64,000 nt of DNA from Oncomelania hupensis (Eukaryota; Mollusca; Gastropoda; Littorinimorpha; Pomatiopsidae): NCBI GenBank assembly GCA_036898135.1, contig JBAHVR010000296.1, positions 17,501 to 81,500 on the forward strand, in the 5' to 3' direction. The translations under genes and the position numbers were made by a program. This document shows, one piece after another, positions 30,771-40,200 of the stretch (its first letter is position 1; each line of letters starts with the position of its first letter). The notes below the pieces were generated by a model that worked only from the letters and a program-made list of their open reading frames with translations, was not told the DNA's origin and did no database searches.

Positions 30771-31433
30771 AGTAGTAGTAAGGTATGCGAATGGGGGTGG
30801 GTTGTGACGTCACGGCTGGTTGACGTAATCGTGACGTAATCGCTGCTGCTGATGCCTGGCCGACGATGATAGGGTGTGATGACGCAATCATGACATAATA
30901 GAGGAGGCGAGGGTCTCACCCAAAGACAGCAAGTGCGCATCTTGATGAATATAGAATGACTCATTGGTCTGGGCGTGAGATCAAACATCCAAAGGCAGCA
31001 AGTGCGCGTCTCAGTCAAAGACAGCAAGTGCGCATCTTGATGAATAGAGAATGACTCATTGATATGAGCGTGAGATCAAACATCTAAAGGCAGCAAGTGC
31101 GCGTCTTTTTTGTATTTATCAATTTTTTTATTTTTATTTAGACCAAGCACCCCAAAGACAGCAAGTGCGCATCTTTTTGTGGTTGTATATATTAATAGTT
31201 ATACCTAGACACACTGAGCAGTAAAATATCAAAATGATGAATGATATATGCCTCGATGGTGTATGGATAATTATGGAAAAGTATGGAAAGACCTGCTTAG
31301 CAATATCCGATGTAAGCATTTGAATATAAAAAGGGCGAATGGTTAAAAGCATGGGTTAATGGGTGTGAGATCTAATTTTTATCAGGCCCAACAAATTTTA
31401 GTACCACAGATAAATATCAAAATGAAGTATTAT
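30771..31433 (+). repeat. Left terminal inverted repeat of Polinton-2, 663 bp
   Basis: It pairs with 54841-55503; I noticed no mismatch, and open frames in the two copies translate identically. Inside it the 17-mer-like motif AAAGRCAGCAAGTGCGC occurs about five times (near 30922, 30992, 31017, 31084 and 31153). Confidence 0.95.
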
Positions 31434-32060
31434 GAAATGTCGTATTGGTGTTAAAGAGAGCAAGAGACAGTCTTATTTATATTAGCGTGTAATTAAATGA
31501 AAGATGTGCGGTAAGTAGCCTGAGGGGGGCAATTTGGAGGGACTGTATATGATAGCTGATTTAAAATAAATGAGTATGGGATAGTTGGACAAAGTATTAA
31601 GAAGAGCGTATGCATTTTTTGCGTAGGAACCCAATTTTTTTGTATTTAGACCAAGCACACAAAGCTTGCAAGTGCGCGTCTTTTGTTTTTTTTTTGTATT
31701 TATCAATTTTTTTCTATTTAGACCAAGCATGCAAAGCTTGCAAGTACGCATATTTTTGTGGTTGTATACATTAATAGGTATACCTAGACACACTGAGCAG
31801 TAAAATATGTCTCGAAGGCGTATTTGAGTCTTGAAATGTCGTATTGGTGTTAAAGAGAGCAAGAGACAGTCTTATTTATATTAGCGTGTAATTAAATGAA
31901 AGATGCGCGGTAAGTAGCCTGAGAGGGCAATTTGGAGGGACTGTACCAAATTGTCGTATTGGTGTTAAAAGAGAGAGATTTGATGTTAAAATGAGGCAGC
32001 CATAAACGACAGTAGATGTCCCAGACAATCTTAAATTTTAGTGTGTATATATGACCTAAA
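31434..32060 (+). repeat. Left subterminal repeats of Polinton-2
   Basis: A block of about 113 bases (AAATGTCGTATTGGTG...GTAGCCTGAG) occurs at 31436-31549 and again at 31838-31950, and its start is repeated near 31952. Two further copies of a CAAAGCTTGCAAGTGCGC motif lie near 31660 and 31733. No supported gene. Confidence 0.8.
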
Positions 32061-32077
32061 GGCATCGAAACTGGGTC

Positions 32078-32084
32078 TATATAT
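32078..32084 (+). promoter_or_regulatory. Candidate TATA box of the left-arm gene
   Basis: TATATAT is followed about 30 bases later by the candidate transcription start zone and by ATGs at 32118 and 32137, which precede a good splice donor. Confidence 0.35.
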
Positions 32085-32136
32085 GCGGTGATTGTAACGG
32101 AGACTTCACTTCACTTGATGAAATTGATAAACAAAC

Positions 32137-32609
32137 ATGAGGCTCTTGATAACGCTGCACTGCTGGGTGGAAGGCGAGGAAGAACCGTATATCAATATAT
32201 TAAATGCTCACGAGTCAAGGGCGGAAACATTTCTATGTCATTTTCTAGACATGTAAGTAAAATATTTTTATAATATAAGACTAATAAAATTAACTTAAAA
32301 AAATTTTTTTTTTCTTGTATTATTTTTATTTGTTTAATTTTTTATTTTTATTTTTTTTTTATTAGAAAACTTGGCGGTATAGATTATTGATATAGATAAT
32401 GTTTTGTTATTAATGTTTTTTTTTTTTTTTTTTGGTTTGACTATGTTGATATATTATAATCATTTATTTTGATTTATGTTATATATAGCTATCCAGAATA
32501 TTGGCTAATAATGGTCGAGGACGTAGAAGAAATTGAGGATTTTTTGGCATCAGACGATGAAGAGGGCGAGCCATCCACACCACCACCATCACCAAACCAT
32601 GGAGCATAA
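32137..32609 (+). CDS. Polinton-2 left-arm spliced small acidic protein (candidate)
   Basis: A donor of perfect GTAAGT form lies at 32252/32253 and an acceptor ends at 32488. Joining them links an open frame from the ATG at 32137 to a second exon, giving a 78-aa acidic protein: its second-exon part starts YPEYWLIMVEDVEEIEDF and ends in a PPPSPNHGA-type Pro-rich tail. A competing frame from the ATG at 32118 gives a 60-aa basic protein ending RGRRRN. Further exon-like pieces follow (32814-32857 and from 32994), each with a clean acceptor and donor, so the transcript may have four exons. No homology recognised. Confidence 0.35.
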
Positions 32610-33107
32610 CGATGCTACAAGTAGGTAAAAAAAAAATTTTTTTTTAAATAAAAGACCAACAACAACGAAAAAAAAAAAAGAAAGGAAAAAAAAAAAAGAA
32701 AAAAACAAAAACGACAACACCAGAAAATAAGATATAAAATAGTTTATTAATGAACAACATCTTTTTAAAATTAAAAATTATAATACCAATGTATTATTAT
32801 TTTTTTGTTTCAGATGCCGTGCGCTCACATACCCACATTATGCATAAAAAATAAAAAGTAAGTAAATGAATATTTTATACAAATTTTAACTATATACACA
32901 TGGATAATACATTTTATTATGACAATATATATATATATACACATTGTTATACAATTTTATAATAAAAATGTTTTTGTTTTGTTTTTGTTACAGGCAAAAA
33001 AAAAAAACCAAGCAAACCATAAACCGCCTACTATGTAATGTATACTTTTATCACTCTCGCTCTTTTTTTTTTTCTCGCTGTCTGTCTCGCTGGCTCTATC
33101 TTATCCG

Positions 33108-33177
<70 letters not shown>

Positions 33178-33225
33178 CTTGTGCTCTCGCTCACAGCATC
33201 TGTGGTGACCCTGCTATTTTTGAGT
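32610..33225. other. AT-rich, probable 3' exons and introns of the left-arm transcript, then (TC)n
   Basis: Splice-like sites are a donor near 32620, an acceptor ending 32813, a donor at 32857/32858 and an acceptor ending 32993, separated by poly-A/T-rich DNA. The stretch 33111-33173 is a (TC)n microsatellite. No coding frame worth calling. Confidence 0.45.
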
Positions 33226-33537
33226 CTATCCTGTTTCTTCCCTCCCCTCTCTCTCCAACTCTCTTGCTCTCTCTTGCACTCTCTTTTTTTCCCAGCTAGT
33301 TTTAAGCAAATGTGTAATGATAATTGGGGTGAAAACATCGACCAACTCTTGTTTTAAACATGTAGACAAAATCTTATGAGTAAAATTTATTATAGCTTCT
33401 TGTTGTGTATACATGCAACATAAATGTTGGCGCTGCGATGGATGGTTAATTCTGCATCCATGACATTTAGACAAAGCATATTCATCCACTTTTTGACATA
33501 TTTTATCAAAAAAAGTTTTGACAGCATCACTATCCAT
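33226..33537 (-). CDS. Polinton-2 Cys/His-rich small protein (about 103 aa)
   Basis: I start it at MDSDAVKTFFDKICQKV (33537) and not at 33636, because the upstream part is a hydrophobic AT-rich frame. The core KCHGCRINHPSQRQHLCCM (about residues 18-36) holds a C-x2-C...H...H-x-C arrangement that may bind zinc. It resembles a small protein I associate with invertebrate Polintons, of unknown function. The last 25 residues are Arg/Glu repeats from CT-rich DNA and may not be native. Confidence 0.55.
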   Translation of the reverse strand: MDSDAVKTFFDKICQKVDEYALSKCHGCRINHPSQRQHLCCMYTQQEAIINFTHKILSTCLKQELVDVFTPIIITHLLKTSWEKKRVQERARELEREGREETG

Positions 33538-33629
33538 ATTGATAATGAAAGAAAATGTATTATACCAACCGCACACACTTAAATATATACACAATATATA
33601 CAATATACACAATATAAAAATGTCACTTT

Positions 33630-33777
33630 TTTTCACATAAATCGAAAAATGTCACTTTTTGTTTAGTTGTATTCAGACAACTTTTGAAGAAAATGTCACT
33701 TTTTTAAAAAGTTGCAACAGCTTTTCACATAAATCGAAAAATGTCACTTTTGTTTAGTTGTATTCAGACAACTTTTG
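33630..33777 (+). repeat. Direct repeat at the 3' end of the PC4-like gene
   Basis: About 57 bases (TTTTCACATAAATCG ... CAGACAACTTTTG) occur at 33630-33687 and 33722-33777. The second copy includes the stop region of the PC4-like gene, so the gene's 3' end has been duplicated downstream. Confidence 0.85.
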
Positions 33778-34185
33778 GAACGGATATTGGCTATCCAACG
33801 GCAATCTCTTGGATGTAGAGGGTGAATACATAGGCTTTTGAAGAGCAGAGTTCATTTGCTGATGCTGTTGATTATTAAGCACAGTGGTAGTTTTTGTTGT
33901 TTCCTTGTCATGAATTATATTTAAGAGTTCAGAGGTGTGAATCAACAATTCGTCGAAAGCAGCAGGCATCAAAGTGATTCCCCGTCTAGTTGGATAAAGA
34001 GGTAAGTCTGAAGTTTTTTCTTCTTTTTCGTCTTGTTTTGAAGAGGATTCGGTTTTGAGTCCGGGCACAAAGGCACGTATATGAATAAACACCTGTTCAT
34101 TGAACGTAGTAACACAAGCAAAGAGACTATTTCCCAAAGGAAATAATTTTTCACCACTAACAGATCTTTGAATAGCTGAAGACAT
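33754..34185 (-). CDS. Polinton-2 PC4/Sub1-like ssDNA-binding protein (143 aa)
   Basis: The blocks EKLFPLGNSLFACVTTFNE, VFIHIRAF and YPTRRGITLMPAAFDELL (residues about 12-83) match the layout of the PC4 fold: strand-LG-strand, IR-Y/F, a variable loop, then the 'RKGI.L....W..L' end. The loop (about 41-65) is longer and charged. PC4 proteins bind single-stranded DNA and act in transcription or replication. Here it could coat strands displaced by protein-primed replication. The C-terminal 60 residues are Gln/Thr/Ser-rich and probably disordered. Confidence 0.6.
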   Translation of the reverse strand: MSSAIQRSVSGEKLFPLGNSLFACVTTFNEQVFIHIRAFVPGLKTESSSKQDEKEEKTSDLPLYPTRRGITLMPAAFDELLIHTSELLNIIHDKETTKTTTVLNNQQHQQMNSALQKPMYSPSTSKRLPLDSQYPFQKLSEYN

Positions 34186-34289
34186 GATAGCAAAGTGAGT
34201 AACCAGTGGCTTTTTATACTGGAGGATATGTGAGAGAGCCTTTTATATACAATGCTAGAGTCACTTCGCGGAGTCTATGAAAAAAGCAA

Positions 34290-34570
34290 GTCTAAACACG
34301 TTTAAATTTTGTTGTCCATGATATTTCATCAAGAAACATTGCATCAGCCAACATACCTCGTACAAGTCTAAACACGTTTTTATCGGCACACATTACATCA
34401 GCCATTTGGTCAGCATACAAGCAAGTCTAAACACGTTTTATCGACAAACATTTTATCAGCCATTTGAACAGCATACAAACAAGTCTAAACATGCATTTAT
34501 TTTAGGCATCAACATTGCATCAGCCTGCATATCGTATACAAATTTAAACACGATTTAAAAAAAATAATAA
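34290..34570 (+). repeat. Four-copy repeat array, about 65-70 bases per unit
   Basis: Each unit holds CAAGTCTAAACACG, a TATCGRCA-like block, CATTGCATCAGCC or a variant, and CAGCATACAA. It fills the gap between the PC4-like gene and the small membrane gene in an otherwise tightly packed gene block. The function is unknown; it may hold promoters or a 3'-end signal. Confidence 0.8.
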
Positions 34571-34583
34571 TATATACAAAAAA

Positions 34584-34853
34584 TCAAGTTATTTTTGCAG
34601 CGGGTGCGATAGAAGGGTTAGGTAAAATATAGCCTAGACAAGAGCCCAATAATGCAATCCATAAATTGGTGTCTTTATGACCCACAGTGAGATTATATAT
34701 AGAAGTGATGACGACCATAAAAATGATCACCATTTGACATCCAAATACAATCTCACCCCTAGGTACTTCACGGCCAAACACATGCCACCATCGTGAATTA
34801 CGATGAGTGACGCGCATTGTTATGTTAGCTTCTTCTTCTTCTTCTTGAGACAT
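34584..34853 (-). CDS. Polinton-2 small two-pass membrane protein (89 aa)
   Basis: I start it at MSQEEEEEANITMRV (34853). A charged N-terminus is followed by WWHVFGREVPRGEIVF, then two hydrophobic segments (about residues 38-55 and 66-80) and an NPSIAPA end. The pattern PRGEIVFGCQ...NLWIALLGSCLGYILPNP is familiar from invertebrate Polintons, where it remains uncharacterised. It lies 84 bases downstream of the protease gene. A virion inner-membrane or holin-like role is only a guess. Confidence 0.65.
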   Translation of the reverse strand: MSQEEEEEANITMRVTHRNSRWWHVFGREVPRGEIVFGCQMVIIFMVVITSIYNLTVGHKDTNLWIALLGSCLGYILPNPSIAPAAKIT

Positions 34854-34937
34854 AATTGTAAAAATATCCGATATGGATAGCATACAACAATCAAATGAAT
34901 ACAGCACAAAATCAAACGCATGCTTTATATAATACAA

Positions 34938-35405
34938 TTAAAACGCAAACGGAAGCCGGGGAAAATAGTTTTGTACAATACTATATACAAGGGCATCATT
35001 GAAAGGAGTACAAAGATGATGAATAATATCTTCAAACAAAAAGCCTCTACATCGTAACATCAAATATACCACACAAAATTGTCCACAAACGAGCGTATCA
35101 TCTTGTAAAACAATATCATTATATGTAAATGTACTAGCATAAGTCTTTAAAAATTGTTGACATTCAGGAAAAGGGCTCAAACCATAAGAATCAAAATATT
35201 CTGCTGTATTATGTTTGGGGTCTATATACATTGATACCCAATGAGAACCAGGAAGTACAGACGGATCTAAATTAACCACAAAAGCACTAGGTTTAGTCCA
35301 TAAACACTTTTGGGTAGCAATTTGATCACGGGCATACACTCCTTTAAAGATTTCACGTGTAAATACATCAAACGTCAATAGTTGATTAATCTGTAGTGTA
35401 TCCAT
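34938..35405 (-). CDS. Polinton-2 maturation cysteine protease (adenain-like), 155 aa
   Basis: Ulp1/adenain-fold protease expected to cleave virion precursor proteins. His55 (GSHWVSMY), Asp72 (EYFDSYG) and Cys111 (CGQFCVVYL) form the catalytic triad, with Gln101 upstream as a possible oxyanion residue. Length and order fit the Polinton protease. The ATG overlaps the last base of the capsid gene's stop (TAATG), so translation may be coupled. The frame is intact. Confidence 0.93.
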   Translation of the reverse strand: MDTLQINQLLTFDVFTREIFKGVYARDQIATQKCLWTKPSAFVVNLDPSVLPGSHWVSMYIDPKHNTAEYFDSYGLSPFPECQQFLKTYASTFTYNDIVLQDDTLVCGQFCVVYLMLRCRGFLFEDIIHHLCTPFNDALVYSIVQNYFPRLPFAF

Positions 35406-35570
35406 TATGTAGAAAAATCTACCATAACATTACGATGCTTATCAATCTCTAGCAAGTTATGAAATTCGGCATGGGCAACTATATTAATAGTGTCTGGCAG
35501 CGCTTGAGCAAACTGAATTTCCAATCTCATTGTACCGTGTTTTATGAGTTGGCTGTGTGTAGAGTCAGCA

Positions 35571-35575
35571 GCCTG
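35571..35575 (+). other. Gypsy-A target site duplication, left
   Basis: GCCTG, repeated at 43645-43649; both copies fall in the capsid reading frame. Confidence 0.9.
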
Positions 35576-37114
35576 TGTCACGTGGGGTTTATGGGCTCTG
35601 CACAATGGAATTATGGACCCTCACGTTTATTCGGTGGGAACCGCTAGTAAGTCACCCTATGAATTACTTTAATAAATTTATTTGTTTAGCTCGTTCTGTG
35701 TTAAGGTTGGGGTACAGAGATAGATAGAAAAATGGTAAAAGATTACTGTCACACTAGCTTTCACACGGCTATGAATCATATGTAGTCCAGCCACTTGATA
35801 ACAGTTAAAATCACACATTTATTTCTTCTACTCTATACAAGATTCTCTAAGTACTTATCTAACTTAAAATGTCTCAGTCACTGCTAATAGTTCGATCGCT
35901 GATAGTCTAGGTAGCTGTTATTTCTTCCTCGGGCACTTGCTATTATATTTCATGTAGATTTGGACTACTGTGGTCCGTTTTACAGTTTCTGAAGAGTTGG
36001 ACTACTGTGGTCCTGTTATGATCAGTTTAAGTGCACCTTCGTGTTATGCACTTAACTCATGAGTGGGGGTTCGAAGTCCTTCTGTGAGGTAGCTTCTGGT
36101 CCACCTGTGTCGTTGTGTAGTTGGGTTCCCTTGCCACGCTGTGGGGTCTGACAGGGAGTTTTTCAAGGCAGCTCTTTCCGTCTGGTGCGGTAGAGTCTCC
36201 TCAACCAACTAGTCGTTTCTGTGGAGTGGGGTGCACAGGATAGCTCGGGATAGCTCGGGATAGCTCGCCTGCTCGTCTGTAATATAAGAGACGAAATTCT
36301 GCACAACCCTGAATAATCGGTTTGTGCAGAGCGTCTCACTGAAAGCCAAAGTAGCCCTCAGTGATAGCTCCACATCTCTATACATAAGCGACGAACATTC
36401 TGCTACTTCCGGGGTCCACTGGAATCTCACTCTAAATTCCTATACATACATAAATATAAATCGTGGCTAACTATACACATCCAGAATTAATAATAATATA
36501 AACATTCAGTGGTACAGCCACTGGTCTGCAAACATACATATAAGTTAAACAACAGTGGTTCCGTACGGGATACAACATGGCGGCGCAACCGGTCGTGTTT
36601 CACCACGTGTTCGGCGTTTCCACATGGTCACGCAAATTCGGATTAACAATTCACATTTATGCATAGCAAATTCTTCAAACATAATTTCAACAATAATATA
36701 AATATATCACGATGAAACAGAAGGGTGTTCATTTACCTGTTTGACAAGTTCAGGCCCGTTGTGACTTGATAGAATTCTATGCTTCTAAGTCCTGCTTCCT
36801 GGTCTAAGTGTGTAGAGATTTCTCTAGCTATCTAGCTGTTCACACTTCGGTGTATTCCTCCCAACTGACCAAAACTGTGCGTGGTTTGGACCCAGTCAAA
36901 CTGGCTCCAACCACTTTGCCTAAGCTCTCCCATTGGTTCCAACGGTCCGATTCAAAACTTAAGTGCTGACGTCACTGCGCTGTGTGTGTGGCTCAGGCTC
37001 GCAGTGTGCTGTAATTTAATTGCTGCTGTGTAATAGACTGACTCTCTACTATTACAAAGACTACACAATGCTAAATAGTCAACAAGCAGAGTTAAAACTA
37101 GCCAATTCGTGACA
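35576..37114 (-). repeat. Gypsy-A 3' LTR, 1539 bp
   Basis: It lies at a constant offset of 6530 bases from the other LTR with no mismatch seen. It includes a short internal triplication of GGATAGCTC (about 36237-36268). The open frame 36209-36430 in it is shared by both LTRs and is probably not a gene. Confidence 0.97.
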
Positions 37115-37125
37115 GGCTCCCTCAA
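37115..37125 (-). promoter_or_regulatory. Gypsy-A polypurine tract
   Basis: On the minus strand TTGAGGGAGCC directly precedes the 3' LTR start TGTCAC, the position of the plus-strand primer in LTR elements. Confidence 0.55.
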
Positions 37126-37281
37126 CTGAAAAAAGGCGATGACTACTGGATTCGACCTTTTTGTACTACAGAGCCTAGTTTAACACTGCACTATCCTAGG
37201 GTCCTATTTACAAACTAAGTAAGTTGCTCTACCTGAGCTGCAATGCTGTGCCAGGTAGCTATGGACACTAGTGACAGGGTA

Positions 37282-40200
37282 TTACTGGGCGGGGACGAAT
37301 TCTGGTGCTGTGGCCCTTAGTTGTGTTGGGTGGGCGACAGCTGCTGTGTCCTCCACGAGATGGCGACTGAGGTAGTCGGCTCCGTGGTTCTCTTTGCCGG
37401 GGATGTACTCGATTTGGAATGAGTATGCCTGAAGGGTGAGTGCCCATCGCATCAGGCGAGAGTTCAAAGACTTGGAGGCTGCCAGGAACGATAGTGGTTG
37501 GTGGTCCACCTGAACTGTGAAGTGGGTCCCATACAGGTAGAGTTGAAATTTCTGTATGGCCCAGACTAGTCCAAGGCATTCCTTCTCCGACGTGGCGTAG
37601 TGGGTCTCGGCGGGTCTCAATTTTCTGCTGGCGTAGGCGACAGGGAATAGCGTCTCCGCATTCTTGGGGTCGCGCTGTAGCAGTACTGCTCCGAGGCCTA
37701 AGTCGCTTGCGTCGGTGCGAAGAACGAATGGCTGAGTCAAATCGGGTAGATGGAGTACTGGCGCCGATGTCATTCTGTCCTTGAGTGTTTGGAATGCTGT
37801 CTCACATTCCGCTGTCCATACGACTTTGTCCGGGGCGATTTTCCGGGTTCCATTTGTCAGTGGCACGGCGATGCTGTTGTAGTTGGGGATGAACTTCTGG
37901 TAGAAGCCGCAGAGTCCTAGAAACGACTGCACTTCCTTTTTGGTCTTGGGCCTAGGAGCGTCGAGTAGGCGTTTCACTGTCTTCTCTACCGGTCGCAGGC
38001 TTCCTTGACTTATGGTGTGTCCCAGAAATTCTAGTTCTGTGAATCCAATCTGACATTTGGTGGGTCTTGCCGTCAATCCCGTGTCTCTGAGGCGGGCGAG
38101 TAGTTGTTGTAGGAGCGTGACATGTTCCTCCCACGTAGGCGTAGCGATGAGGATGTCGTCCATAAACGAGTGTAGGTGCTCGCTGCTCAGGGGTGCCAGG
38201 AGTTTTCGCATCATGGCGCTGAAGATGCTGGGTGCGTTGTGGAGTCCGAATGGAAGCACGTTGAATTCGAAGTGTCCTTCCATAGTGCTGAACGCTAGGT
38301 ACTTTCGGACTTGTGGTCGTACTGGTATCTGGTAGTATCCTTTGCTGAGGTCGATGCGTGAGAAGTACTTCGCTCGCTGTAGCTTGGCAAATAGGTCGGT
38401 CTGGTCCGGGAGTGGCTCTGGCTGGAACTGCGTTACCGCATTCAGGAGTCTGAAGTCGATGCACAGTCGATGCTCTCCGTTGGGTTTTCGCAACAATACC
38501 GTGCCTGCGCTGTAGGGTGAAGTAGACTCTGAGATGATTCCGGCTGCCAGTAAGGTGTCTATCTCTTCCTTGATGGCTCGCTGCTGAGACAGTGGCATCG
38601 GGTAGAGCTTCTGGCGGACGGGTGTTGGGTCGGTCACCGTTAAGGTTACTTCGACGAGGTCTGTCCTCCCTGGTCGGTCTGTGAGCACAGTCTGGTGTTG
38701 TCGAATGACCTGTAGTACTTGCTGTCGCTGGTTAGCGGCTAGGTCTCCGTTGAGTATCACGTCTTTGTAGGTTTCTTTGGAGTGCAGGGGATACTCTACT
38801 GCATTGGTCTCCATGCTTTCTCCTTCTTCCGCGATGGCGATGGCTAACAAGTTGTGAGTGCTGGGGGTCGCTGGTCTGTCCGTATACTTCTTGAGGAGAT
38901 TGATGTGGTGGTATCGGGCTCTCCCGTTCACCTCTACTTGGTAGACTGTCTTGGATTTCTTGGCAGTCACCCGGTACGGTCCTCTCCAAGCGATGTCCAG
39001 CTTATTGGTTCCACTTGGAAGTAAGAGTAGCACTTGATCGCCGACTTGCAGTTCTCTGTCCTTCGCGTGGCGGTTGTAGTACTTCGCCTGACGGGCTCTT
39101 GCCTTCTTCAGTGCTTCACCAGCTTTCTTCCACGTTGCTTTGAGGGTTTCCTGCAGGTCTGCGACGTACTTGGTGGCCCCTCTTGGTGTGTCGTCTATCT
39201 TGGCTTCCGTCCAACTTCTGCGTAGGGCTTCTAGCGGTCCTGCTAGAGGTCTGCCGAATAGCAATGTTGACGGGGTGTAGCCTGTGGCTGCATGGGGCGT
39301 TTCTCGGTATGCGAACAGTGCCGCATTCACGTAGGTGTCCCACGCTTCTGGATTGTCGTCGGCGACTTTCCTGAGTATGGTGAGAAGGGTTCCATTCAGT
39401 CTTTCTACTTGTCCGTTGCTGGCTGGGTGGTATGGTGGTGTGCGAATGTGATGGACTTGTATCAACTCGAACACGTCTTGCATCAGGCGGCCGGTGAACT
39501 GAGATCCGTTGTCCGTTCTAATGCTGTCCGGGAATCCGACTCTGGTAAAGATGGCGATGAGTGCATCTGCAATCTTCTTGGTGTCGATCGCTGGCAACGG
39601 GACTGCTTCGCACCACATCGTACATGCGTCGACGAGTGTGAGTAGAAATCTGTTCCTCTTCTTGGTCATGGGCAGGGGTCCTACTATGTCTACTGAGACT
39701 TGCTGGAATGGCACGCCGACTACTACCGATGGTCCTAAGGTAACTGGTACGGTGTGATGTCGCGGGGAATATCGTTGACATTGGTGGCAAGATTTCACGT
39801 AGCGCTTGACATCCTCCGTGATTCCTGGCCAATAGTAGTGTGCGCTGATTCTCTGCACTGTGGCTCCAATTCCCATGTGTCCGCTGAGTGGCATGCTGTG
39901 GCCTAGTTCTAGTACTTGGGCTCGAAGGGTGGCTGGTAGTACTAGTTGGGTGTGATCTCCATCTCCTTGTCGATGTAGAACTCCCTGTTCCAGGTAGAAG
40001 TCTCCCTTGTGCGGGGGTGTGTGCGCCTTGGGTAGCTTCTGGAAGCACTTCGCTATCGAGGTGTCTTCTTTCTGTGCTGTTTTGATCTCTTCGAGTCCTG
40101 GATTCGGAGCGAACTCGGGCTGGGGTGGTTGGGTTTTAGCTTGGGCCCTGGTTTGCACTGCAGCCATCTCTACAGTTTTGGGGGGCGTGCCTAAGAACAC

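Noticed and set aside
30752..31352. Frames with repeated RTCCLW in the inverted repeats of Polinton-2
   Set aside because: They come from the iterated CAGCAAGTGCGC motif and lack coding character.
34290..34570. CRISPR-like array
   Set aside because: Units are degenerate and spacers are not unique sequences between constant repeats; the host is an animal.
36209..36430. 73-aa frame in the Gypsy-A LTRs
   Set aside because: Present in both LTRs and without motif; LTRs rarely encode proteins and nothing supports one here.
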